From the NCBI RefSeq assembly GCF_900107095.1, contig NZ_FNOR01000001.1:248001-312000 (forward strand): a DNA stretch of 64,000 nucleotides. The letters are read 5' to 3'. This stretch comes from Collimonas sp. OK242 (lineage in GTDB: Bacteria > Pseudomonadota > Gammaproteobacteria > Burkholderiales > Burkholderiaceae_D). Under the pieces are notes generated by a model, which was not told where the DNA came from, did not search any database, and worked only from the letters and a program-made list of their open reading frames with translations. The translations under genes were made by a program, and so were the position numbers. Positions 44,116 through 51,577 of the stretch are shown piece after piece; within the stretch, counting starts at the first letter, position 1; every line of letters begins with the position of its first letter.

Positions 44116-44124
44116 AAATGGCAG

Positions 44125-44146
44125 GTGGGCAGGTTTTTGTGCCCAC
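44125..44146 (+). repeat. Hairpin between rph and tatD
   Basis: GTGGGCA (44125-44131) pairs with TGCCCAC (44140-44146) around GGTTTTTG. There is no T run after it, so it is not a typical terminator; it may protect the rph mRNA 3' end. Confidence 0.6.
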
Positions 44147-44183
44147 GCTGCGCTCACGTCTTCGATGGCGCGTGCGTAAGCGA

Positions 44184-44189
44184 TATAAT
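44184..44189 (+). promoter_or_regulatory. -10 box of tatD, 7 nt before the start codon
   Basis: TATAAT at 44184-44189 lies exactly 7 nt before the ATG at 44197, the same geometry as at dnaB. No Shine-Dalgarno precedes the ATG and the -35 region is poor. Candidate leaderless start. Confidence 0.5.
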
Positions 44190-44196
44190 CCTGTCC

Positions 44197-44991
44197 ATGT
44201 ATATCGATTCCCACTGCCATATCAATTTTCCGGAGCTGTCCGCCAGGATGCCGGAAGTGCTCGCCAAGATGGCGCAAAACCAGGTTACCCATGCATTGTG
44301 CGTATCGGTCGACCTGCCTGATTTCCCGCAAGTGCTGGAGCTGGCCAAGACCTATCCGCATATCTATGCCTCGGTCGGGGTGCATCCCGACTATGAAGAT
44401 ACGCCGGAGCCTAGCGTCGATGATTTGATTCGTCTTTCCGATCATCCGAAAATCATCGCCATCGGTGAAACCGGCCTTGATTACTACCGTTTGCAAGGCG
44501 ACCTGGAATGGCAGCGCGAGCGTTTCCGCCGCCACATCCGGGCTTCGCGCGCGACCGGCAAGCCTTTGATCATTCATACCCGTGCTGCCTCGGCAGACAC
44601 CATCCGCATCATGCGGGAAGAGGGCGCCGGCACCGATGCCGGTGGCGCCGGCGGCGTGATGCACTGTTTTACCGAATCGCTGGAGGTGGCCGAGGCGGCG
44701 ATGGCGATGGGTTTCTATATTTCGTTTTCCGGCATCGTCACCTTCAAGAGCGCCAAGGAGCTGCAGGCCGTCGCTTTGGCGGTGCCTTTGAGCAGCACCT
44801 TGATTGAAACCGACTCTCCGTATCTGGCGCCGGTGCCGCATCGCGGCAAAATGAACGAACCGGGCTGGGTCATGCATGTCGGCGAATTCCTGGCTAAGCT
44901 GAAGGGTGTGCCGGCGACGCAGGTGGCGCAGCAAACCACCGATAATTTCTTCAACTTGTTCAAACTGGCAAAGGATCAGGCGCATGCCTAA
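44197..44991 (+). CDS. TatD-family metal-dependent deoxyribonuclease
   Basis: Metal-dependent hydrolase of 264 residues, TIM-barrel fold. Metal motifs in order: DSHCHIN at 4-10, GETGLDYY near 91-98, HTRAA near 127-131, MHCF near 151-154 and ETDSPYLAP near 202-210. TatD relatives have 3'-5' exonuclease activity on DNA, in part for repair of oxidised DNA; YcfH-type paralogues occur too, so the exact symbol is not assigned. The longer frame from 44125 includes the intergenic hairpin and is rejected. It overlaps the ankyrin gene by 8 bp. Confidence 0.92.
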   Translation: MYIDSHCHINFPELSARMPEVLAKMAQNQVTHALCVSVDLPDFPQVLELAKTYPHIYASVGVHPDYEDTPEPSVDDLIRLSDHPKIIAIGETGLDYYRLQGDLEWQRERFRRHIRASRATGKPLIIHTRAASADTIRIMREEGAGTDAGGAGGVMHCFTESLEVAEAAMAMGFYISFSGIVTFKSAKELQAVALAVPLSSTLIETDSPYLAPVPHRGKMNEPGWVMHVGEFLAKLKGVPATQVAQQTTDNFFNLFKLAKDQAHA

Positions 44992-45697
44992 CTTATTTAA
45001 TCGCACGGTCAATCGCATGTACGGGCATGCGCAGTTTTCAGCATTTTTTTTGCTGTTGCTGGCGCTGGCTTGTTTGCCGTCCGTGAGTTTTGCCAGTGGC
45101 GAGAGCAAAAATGCCGACGCCTTTGCCAAGGCCGTCCAGCTGGATGACGCGCGCGGCATGAAGGCCTTGCTGGCAGCTGGCGTCGATCCGAATCTGATCG
45201 CGCAAAAGCAGCGCGGCGAAACCGGCTTGATGCTGGCCGTGCATGAAGAGTCGAAGAAAGTGTTCGCCGTCCTGCTCAACGCGCGCGGTATCGATCTCAA
45301 CCTGCGCGCGCGCAACGGCGACACCGCTTTGATGATTGCTTCTTACAAGGGCGACGCGGCGGCGGTCAAGGCTTTGCTGGACAAGGAAGCCGAGCCCAAC
45401 AACACCGGCTGGACGGCGCTGCACTATGCCGCCGCGATCGGCAATGATGAAATCGTGCAGATGCTGCTGGATGCCTCGGCTTACATCGACGCCGGTTCAC
45501 CCAACAACACGACGCCGATCATGATGGCTGCGCGCGCCGGCAAAATCCTGACAGTCAAGCTGCTGCTCGATAGCGGCGCCGATGTCACCTTGAAAAACGA
45601 CGTCGGCATGACGGCGATCGACCTCGCCAGGAAATTCGAGCACGACGATATCGCCGACGGCTTGACGCATCGCCTCAAGCAAGCCGGCAAGCTGTAG
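44984..45697 (+). CDS. Exported ankyrin-repeat protein
   Basis: A 237-residue protein with a signal peptide (basic NRTVNRMYGH, hydrophobic core FFLLLLALACLPSVSF, probable cleavage after SFAS) followed by about five ankyrin repeats. Repeat signatures are RGMKALLAAGVDPN, GETGLMLAV, GDTALMIASYKGDAAAVKALL, GWTALHYAAAIGNDEIVQMLL and TTPIMMAARAGKILTVKLLLDSGADV. Start ATG 44984 overlaps the tatD stop and has AAGGA upstream. tatD-ankyrin pairing is common in Burkholderiales; the protein is probably periplasmic. Function unknown. Confidence 0.87.
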   Translation: MPNLFNRTVNRMYGHAQFSAFFLLLLALACLPSVSFASGESKNADAFAKAVQLDDARGMKALLAAGVDPNLIAQKQRGETGLMLAVHEESKKVFAVLLNARGIDLNLRARNGDTALMIASYKGDAAAVKALLDKEAEPNNTGWTALHYAAAIGNDEIVQMLLDASAYIDAGSPNNTTPIMMAARAGKILTVKLLLDSGADVTLKNDVGMTAIDLARKFEHDDIADGLTHRLKQAGKL

Positions 45698-45714
45698 TCA
45701 GTCTATGTAGTGGC

Positions 45715-46845
45715 TCAAGTGAGGATGTGCGGACCCACATCCTTGATATCTTTAGTACCGGTCAGCGCCATGCTGACATCGAGTTCCTGCTGCAGGATCT
45801 GCAGCATCTTGGTGACGCCGGCTTCCCCCATCGCACCCAGGCTGTAGAGGAAGGCGCGACCGATCATGGTGCCCTTGGCGCCCAGGGCGACCGCTTTCAG
45901 CACATCCTGGCCGCTGCGGATGCCGCCGTCGAACCAGACTTCAATCTGATCGCCCACCGCATCGACAATCGCCGGCAGCGCCGAGATCGACGACACCGCG
46001 CCATCCAGTTGCCGGCCGCCGTGATTGCTGACGACGATGGCGTCGGCGCCGGTAGTGGCGGCGATCTTGGCGTCTTCGACGTCCATAATCCCTTTCAGGA
46101 TCAGCTTGCCGCCCCATTGTTCCTTGATCCAGGCGATGTCGTCCCAGTTCAGGGTCGGGTCGAACTGGCTGGCAGTCCATTTGCTCAGGGTCACGATGCC
46201 ATCGGCGCCGGAGACGTGGCCGGCCAGGTTGCCAAACGATTTGCGGCCGCCCAGCGCGCGCAGAGCCCAGCCGGGTTTGCCGGCGAGGTCGAGCAGGTTG
46301 GCCAGGGTCATTTTCGGCGGCACCGACATGCCGTTTTTCAGGTCTTTGTGGCGCTGGCCGAGGATTTGCAGATCCAGCGTCAGCACCAGCGCCGAGCATT
46401 TGGCGGCCTTGGCGCGCTCGATCAGCGATTTGATGAAACCGCGGTCGCGCATCACGTACAGTTGAAACCAGAACGGCTTGTTGGTGACGCTGGCGACATC
46501 TTCGATAGAGCAGATACTCATGGTCGACAGCGTGAACGGGATGCCGAATTTTTCGGCGGCGATGGCGCCCAGCATTTCGCCGTTGGCCCATTGCATGCCG
46601 GTCAGGCCGGTAGGCGCGATTGCCACCGGCATCGTCACGTCTTGGCCGATCATGGTGCTGCGGGTGGAGCGTTGATCGACATTGATGGCAACCCGCTGGC
46701 GCAAATGCAGCGCGGCGAGGTCGCTGCTGTTGGCGCGGTAGGTTGATTCGGTATACGAGCCGCTGTCGGCATAATCGTAAAATGCTTTAGGTACGCGTTT
46801 CTTGGCCAGCAGACGCAGGTCTTCAACGCAGGTAATCACAGGCAT
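45715..46845 (-). CDS. lldD: FMN-dependent alpha-hydroxy-acid dehydrogenase, probable L-lactate dehydrogenase
   Basis: Flavoenzyme of 376 residues oxidising L-lactate or a related 2-hydroxy acid to the keto acid, passing electrons to the respiratory chain. FMN/active-site motifs: KAFYDYADSGSYTE (Tyr near 23-27), PVAIAPTGLTG, WFQLYVM, and the catalytic SNHGGRQLDG (His near 276-280) with WFDGGIRSGQDVLKA and KGTMIGR. LldD is the best guess, but glycolate oxidase and mandelate dehydrogenase share these motifs. It stands alone, converging on the ankyrin gene with 17 bp between stops. Confidence 0.85.
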   Translation of the reverse strand: MPVITCVEDLRLLAKKRVPKAFYDYADSGSYTESTYRANSSDLAALHLRQRVAINVDQRSTRSTMIGQDVTMPVAIAPTGLTGMQWANGEMLGAIAAEKFGIPFTLSTMSICSIEDVASVTNKPFWFQLYVMRDRGFIKSLIERAKAAKCSALVLTLDLQILGQRHKDLKNGMSVPPKMTLANLLDLAGKPGWALRALGGRKSFGNLAGHVSGADGIVTLSKWTASQFDPTLNWDDIAWIKEQWGGKLILKGIMDVEDAKIAATTGADAIVVSNHGGRQLDGAVSSISALPAIVDAVGDQIEVWFDGGIRSGQDVLKAVALGAKGTMIGRAFLYSLGAMGEAGVTKMLQILQQELDVSMALTGTKDIKDVGPHILT

Positions 46846-46987
46846 AGGGTTCTCTTGGTGACTTGTATGGCGCTATATTAGATGAAAAGAATGCCGCCAT
46901 AGCAGAAAACAATTGATGTCTGGCATGAAGCATTTTCAAGTCCAACCATGGGATCAGCGATTTTCGGCGAATGAACCGATGCGCAGA

Positions 46988-48334
46988 TCAGCGGATTTGG
47001 GCCAGCAATTCCCGTGCCGCCTGCTGGCCGCTGCGCACCGCCGACTCCAGCGTGGCCGGATAGTCGCTGGCGGTGTAGTCGCCGGCCAGCATCAACTTGT
47101 CCAGCCCGCTATCGTTGGCGGGCCGCGCCAGTCCCGGGGTGCAGGCGAAGGTGGCGCGCTTTTCCGAAATGACCTTGGTCCAGATTGGCGCTGCCAGTTG
47201 CGGCTGCTTGAAGGCTGCGGCCAGTTGTGCGGCGACGGTTTTTGCTAACGCGTCGTGGCCCGCTTGTATGGCGCCGGAGGAGGCGCTGATGACTACCGCC
47301 AGCAAGCCCGCCTGAGCCGGATCGAGCTGGCCGCGATCGAACACGAACTGGCCCCAGGCCGCAGTGCCGCCAGCATTTTCCGGATCATCCAGCAAGGCGA
47401 AGAAAGGCCGCGGCAGGCGCATGCCGCCAGTATATTGCAGGTAACAGGTGGTAATCGGTTCGTACTCATAACTGCGCAAAGTGGCAAGAAGCCCCGCATC
47501 GGCGCTACCGTCCAGCAGCGTGGCCGCGGCTTCGGGCGGCGTGGCGATCACGACGGCATCGAAATCCAGGTTGGCGTCGTTGCCCTGCAACTGCCATTGT
47601 GCGCCGTGGCGGCGCAATTGCCTGATGCTGCTGCCGGACTCGACATTGCCGCCGCGTTCCTCGATAAATGCCGCGGCCCTTTGCGGAAACAAGCTGCTCA
47701 GGTCCAGCCGTGGCAGCAACATGTCCGATGCGCTTCTGCGGGCGCCGAGGCTGTCGCGTAACACCGCCAGGAACACCTGCGCCGAGGCCTGCTCCGGCCT
47801 GGTGTTCAGCGCCGCGATGCATAGCGGCCGCCACATCAGCTGGGTTAAGCGCTCGGTCTGGTCGAAGCGTTCCAGCAGCGTGCTAACGCTGCAATCGTCG
47901 TGCAACTGCCAGCCCATCCAGCGCGCGGCCGAAGAAAATCGTGCGAGCGCCAGTTTGTCCTGACGATCCAGGCCCTGCGCGCGCCAGAGCGCAAGCAGCA
48001 GATGCAAAGGCGCCGGCAGGCGCGGCGCGATAAAAGTCATGCCGCCGCTATCGGCGGGGTAGCACATTTGCAGGGGCAGGCGCAGCATGGCGCTGGCCGG
48101 GTCTATGCCGACCTTGCGCATCATCCGCAGGGTTTGGCTATAGGCGCCGAGCAGGATGTGCTGGCCGTTGTCCAGCGTGACTTCGTTGATGTCGACCCGC
48201 CGGGCGCGGCCGCCGAGTTGTCGGCTGGCTTCAAACAGGGTTACCTGGTGGCCAGCCTGCGTCAGCTCCACGGCGGCGGTGCAACCGGCCCAGCCGGCGC
48301 CGATCACGGCGATATGTCGCGCTTCTGCGGCCAT
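46988..48334 (-). CDS. hpnE: Hydroxysqualene dehydroxylase HpnE
   Basis: FAD-dependent enzyme of the carotenoid-desaturase family, 448 residues, reducing hydroxysqualene to squalene in the HpnCDE route. FAD-binding VIGAGWAGCTAAVELTQAGHQVTLFEAS is near 9-36, with GGRARR following. The C-terminal dinucleotide motif KLMLAGDYTASDYPATLESAVRSGQQAA is intact. Last of three collinear genes hpnC-hpnD-hpnE, 48 bp after hpnD. The cyclase that would turn squalene into hopanoid is not in the window. Confidence 0.92.
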   Translation of the reverse strand: MAAEARHIAVIGAGWAGCTAAVELTQAGHQVTLFEASRQLGGRARRVDINEVTLDNGQHILLGAYSQTLRMMRKVGIDPASAMLRLPLQMCYPADSGGMTFIAPRLPAPLHLLLALWRAQGLDRQDKLALARFSSAARWMGWQLHDDCSVSTLLERFDQTERLTQLMWRPLCIAALNTRPEQASAQVFLAVLRDSLGARRSASDMLLPRLDLSSLFPQRAAAFIEERGGNVESGSSIRQLRRHGAQWQLQGNDANLDFDAVVIATPPEAAATLLDGSADAGLLATLRSYEYEPITTCYLQYTGGMRLPRPFFALLDDPENAGGTAAWGQFVFDRGQLDPAQAGLLAVVISASSGAIQAGHDALAKTVAAQLAAAFKQPQLAAPIWTKVISEKRATFACTPGLARPANDSGLDKLMLAGDYTASDYPATLESAVRSGQQAARELLAQIR

Positions 48335-48382
48335 TTTCAGGAAAAAGGAAAGAACGAAGGAAAGAGCGGTGACGACATGCTG

Positions 48383-49216
48383 TTAGCCGCGCACATAGGT
48401 TTTCCATGCCAGCCACAATTTGCGGATGGGCGTGAGCGAGATGCGCTGATTCAATACATGGAAACCGTCGCGTTCGATCTCGTTCAGCAAGGCCCGATAG
48501 ATGGCCGCCATCATCAAGCCGGGCCGCTGCGCGCGCCGGTCTTGCTTGGGCAGCATGGCAAATGCGTCGTCGTAGGCTTGCTGGGCGCGCGTTACCTGGA
48601 ACCGCATCAGCTTGACAAAATTCTCGCTATAACGCGCGTTCAGGATGTCGGCAGCGGTGACGCCGAACTGCTGCAGCTCGTTGACCGGCAGGTAGATACG
48701 GCCCTTGCGGCCATCCTCGCCGACGTCGCGGATGATGTTGGTCAATTGGAATGCGAGGCCGAGTTTCTCGGCGAACTGCAGCGTCTGCGGCTGGCTCACG
48801 CCAAAAATGCTGGCCGACAGGATGCCGACCACGCCGGCTACATGCCAGCAGTATTGCTTCAAACCCGGATAGTCCAGATAGCGGGTCTGGTTCAGATCCA
48901 TCTCCATGCCATCGATGATCGCTTGCAGGTGTTTGCCGTCCAATCCGTAAGTGTGCAGATGTGGCTGCAAAGCCTGGGTCACCGGATGCGATGGATTGCC
49001 GGCCAGCATGGCTGTGATCTCTTTGCGCCACCACATCAATTTGGTGCGCGCCACGCTCTCGTCGGTGCAGTCGTCGACCGTATCGTCCACCTCGCGGCAG
49101 AAGGCATACAGCGCCGTGATGGCGCGCCGCCGCTCTGCCGGCAGGAACAGGAAGCTGTAATAAAAACTGGATCCGCTCTGAGCGGCCTTTTGCTGGCAGT
49201 AATCGTCTGGGGACAT
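48383..49216 (-). CDS. hpnD: Presqualene diphosphate synthase HpnD
   Basis: Squalene/phytoene synthase family enzyme of 277 residues joining two farnesyl diphosphates into presqualene diphosphate. First Asp-rich motif DDTVDD near 44-49, with CREVDD just before; the second, NIIRDVGEDGRKGRIYLP, is near 162-179 and binds Mg and diphosphate. The start MSPDDYCQQKAAQSGSSFYYSFLFLP is family-typical. It lies between hpnC (149 bp upstream) and hpnE. Confidence 0.93.
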   Translation of the reverse strand: MSPDDYCQQKAAQSGSSFYYSFLFLPAERRRAITALYAFCREVDDTVDDCTDESVARTKLMWWRKEITAMLAGNPSHPVTQALQPHLHTYGLDGKHLQAIIDGMEMDLNQTRYLDYPGLKQYCWHVAGVVGILSASIFGVSQPQTLQFAEKLGLAFQLTNIIRDVGEDGRKGRIYLPVNELQQFGVTAADILNARYSENFVKLMRFQVTRAQQAYDDAFAMLPKQDRRAQRPGLMMAAIYRALLNEIERDGFHVLNQRISLTPIRKLWLAWKTYVRG

Positions 49217-49364
49217 GGATTTGGGAAGCGGCTTAAAAACAATTTGCCCGAAGTATACGTAAGAACGTCGATTGTTTGCTGATTTTTAGTATTTTCATGG
49301 ATATGCCCGTCATCCCCGTGAACGCAGCGCCTTCGGGGCGGCTTTGCAGTGCTCTCGCAGTACT

Positions 49365-50177
49365 CTATCTCATGCGCCAGGCGCGCCAAAGCAGCAGGAA
49401 CCAGTCGCCTTTGCCCAGTTTCGGACGCTGACGGAACATGTCGTAATCTGCCGCTTCCAGCATTTCCAGGATGCGCAAGCCGCCTTGTATCACCAGCCGC
49501 AATTCCCAGCCGATCCGGCCCGGCAGCCGCAGCGCCAACGCCTGGGCGCCGACCATCATGCTGCGCGCGCGTTGCACCTCGAACTGCATCAGCCGGCGCC
49601 AGGCGTGATCCACCGTGCCGCCGGCGAGCTGAGCCTGCGACACGCCGAACCGTTGCAGGTCTTCCAGCGGCAGATAAATCCGTCCTTTGTCCCAGTCGAT
49701 CGCGACATCTTGCCAAAAATTAATCAATTGCAATGCCGAGCAGATGGCATCCGAATCATGCAGGTTTTGTTCGGTGGCCGCGCCATACAAATGCAGCATC
49801 AGGGCGCCGACCGGATTGGCGGAGCGCCGGCAGTAATCGAGCAAATCGGTGAACTGGCTGTAGCGGGTAGTGACCACGTCCTGCTTGAAGGCGGACAGCA
49901 AATCACGGAACGGCGCCAGCGGCAGCCGGAATTCGACGATCACTTGCTCCAGGGTTCGAAACAAGGGGCTTTCTGCGGCTTGCTTATGTTCTATCCTGTC
50001 TAATGCCGCTTCAAAGGCATGCAGTTCGCGCAAGCGCTGGTCGGCGCCGGCGTCGCCTTCGTCGGCGATATCGTCGGCGCTGCGGGCAAATGCGTAGATC
50101 GCCTTGACCGCGGGACGCAAACTGGCTGGCAGGAGCAGAGAGGCGACCGGGAAATTTTCGTAATGATTGATAGACAT
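49365..50177 (-). CDS. hpnC: Hydroxysqualene synthase HpnC
   Basis: Squalene/phytoene synthase family protein of 270 residues converting presqualene diphosphate to hydroxysqualene. ATG 50177 (MSINHYENFPVAS) is chosen over one 11 codons upstream because the family begins here. First Asp-rich motif ARSADDIADEGDA near 30-42; second NFWQDVAIDWDKGRIYLP near 158-175. First gene of the hpn operon, divergent from the RND pump genes. Distinguished from hpnD by its ENFPVAS start and ADDIADE variant. Confidence 0.92.
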   Translation of the reverse strand: MSINHYENFPVASLLLPASLRPAVKAIYAFARSADDIADEGDAGADQRLRELHAFEAALDRIEHKQAAESPLFRTLEQVIVEFRLPLAPFRDLLSAFKQDVVTTRYSQFTDLLDYCRRSANPVGALMLHLYGAATEQNLHDSDAICSALQLINFWQDVAIDWDKGRIYLPLEDLQRFGVSQAQLAGGTVDHAWRRLMQFEVQRARSMMVGAQALALRLPGRIGWELRLVIQGGLRILEMLEAADYDMFRQRPKLGKGDWFLLLWRAWRMR

Positions 50178-50301
50178 TAAGGCATTAGTTAAGAGACATT
50201 GGGACAGCAAGGAAAAGGAAATGTTTTATCAAAAGAACATTTTTTGCTTCTTCCAGTCAGATGCAAAAAAAGCTTTGGGCAAACTTGATCCGGCGCAATT
50301 A

Positions 50302-50325
50302 TAATAACTGACTTAAAAGTTATTA
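50302..50325. promoter_or_regulatory. Inverted repeat in the hpnC / RND-pump divergent region
   Basis: A perfect 8-bp inverted repeat TAATAACT (50302-50309) with AGTTATTA (50318-50325), 8-bp spacer. Its position about 50 bp before the pump start suggests a regulator-binding site; no regulator gene is adjacent. Confidence 0.5.
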
Positions 50326-50374
50326 ACGTTCGACCTGTAGCAACAATGCAGCCCAGAATAGTAAAGGAAAAACC

Positions 50375-51577
50375 GTGTTGACCCAGATAAATCCGCATCC
50401 GGTTGCAGCAACCCGAGCGCTCATGCGCGCTCCCGGGCTGTTGCTTATTTGCACATTACTGTTGGCGGCTTGTTCCAAGCCGGTCGAAAAAGTTGAAGAT
50501 ATCCGCCCGGTGCGCGTGGTGGTGCTGAATCCGGCCAATGCCGACGTCACCTCCGAGTTTCCAGGCGCCGTGCAAGCCCGTTATGAATCGCAACTCGGAT
50601 TCCGGGTGGCGGGCAAGATCATTGCGCGCCAGGTCGATGTCGGTACTGTCGTCAAGCGCGGCCAGGTACTGATGCGGCTGGATCCGAAAGACCTGCAGCT
50701 GGCGCAGGCGCAGGCGGTGGCTGCGCTGAGCTCGGCTACCAGCAATCGCGATACGGCCAGGGCGGACTTGAAGCGCTACCAGGAGCTGCGTGACAAGAAT
50801 TTCGTCAGCCAGGCGGTATTGGATGCGAAAGAAACGGCGTTCAAGGCCGCCCAAGCCACTTACGACCAGGCTGAAGCAGCGTTCAAAGGACAATCGAACC
50901 AGACCGCTTATGCCACTTTGGAGTCGGATGTGGACGGTGTGGTCACCGCCATCAACGCCGAGGCGGGACAAGTCGTTGCGGCAGGTACGCCGGTGGTCAG
51001 CGTGGCGCGTCAGGGAGCCAAGGAAGTGGTGGTGGGCGTTCCCGAAAACCAGGTCGATAAGCTGCGCGGCAGCCACGATGTGCAAGTGCGCCTGTGGGCC
51101 GATCCCAAGCAAGTGATACAGGGCACGGTACGCGAAGTATCGCCGATTGCCGATCCGGCCACCCGCACTTACGCCATCAAGATCGCGATCCCGGACGATA
51201 CGCCCAACGTCAAGCTGGGGATGACGGCTTATGCGAGCTTCATCAGCAAGACCAGCGACGATGCGATCAAGGTCCCGCTGACTGCGCTTTTGCGGGTGCA
51301 GGATCATAGCGCGGTATGGGTGGTCGAGGGCGGCGCGGTGCGTCAGGTGGCGGTGCAAATCACCGGGCAGCATGGCAACGAAGTGTGGATTCAAGGTGCG
51401 CTGCGCGGTGGCCAGCAGGTGGTTACCGCTGGCGTCAACCAACTCAAACCGGGACAGAAAGTCACTATTCTGAATGCGCCGGAAGGCAGTCTGCCCGCGC
51501 CTAAAGGCGCGCTGAATCAGTCACTGGCGTCGAACGCCGATTCGGTTGCCACAGCGGCGGGCGGAGCGGCCCGATGA
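50375..51577 (+). CDS. RND efflux membrane fusion protein (periplasmic lipoprotein)
   Basis: AcrA/MdtA-type adaptor of 400 residues. It starts at GTG 50375 with AAAGGA about 8 nt upstream. A signal peptide ends with the lipobox LLLAACSK, so it is a lipoprotein on the inner membrane. The lipoyl domain includes RVAGKIIARQVDVGTVVKRGQVLMRLDP, followed by a coiled-coil hairpin (about 110-165) and a second lipoyl half DVDGVVTAINAEAGQVVAAGTPVV, then beta-barrel and membrane-proximal domains. The stop overlaps the pump gene start by 4 bp. No outer-membrane factor or regulator lies adjacent. Confidence 0.92.
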   Translation: MLTQINPHPVAATRALMRAPGLLLICTLLLAACSKPVEKVEDIRPVRVVVLNPANADVTSEFPGAVQARYESQLGFRVAGKIIARQVDVGTVVKRGQVLMRLDPKDLQLAQAQAVAALSSATSNRDTARADLKRYQELRDKNFVSQAVLDAKETAFKAAQATYDQAEAAFKGQSNQTAYATLESDVDGVVTAINAEAGQVVAAGTPVVSVARQGAKEVVVGVPENQVDKLRGSHDVQVRLWADPKQVIQGTVREVSPIADPATRTYAIKIAIPDDTPNVKLGMTAYASFISKTSDDAIKVPLTALLRVQDHSAVWVVEGGAVRQVAVQITGQHGNEVWIQGALRGGQQVVTAGVNQLKPGQKVTILNAPEGSLPAPKGALNQSLASNADSVATAAGGAAR

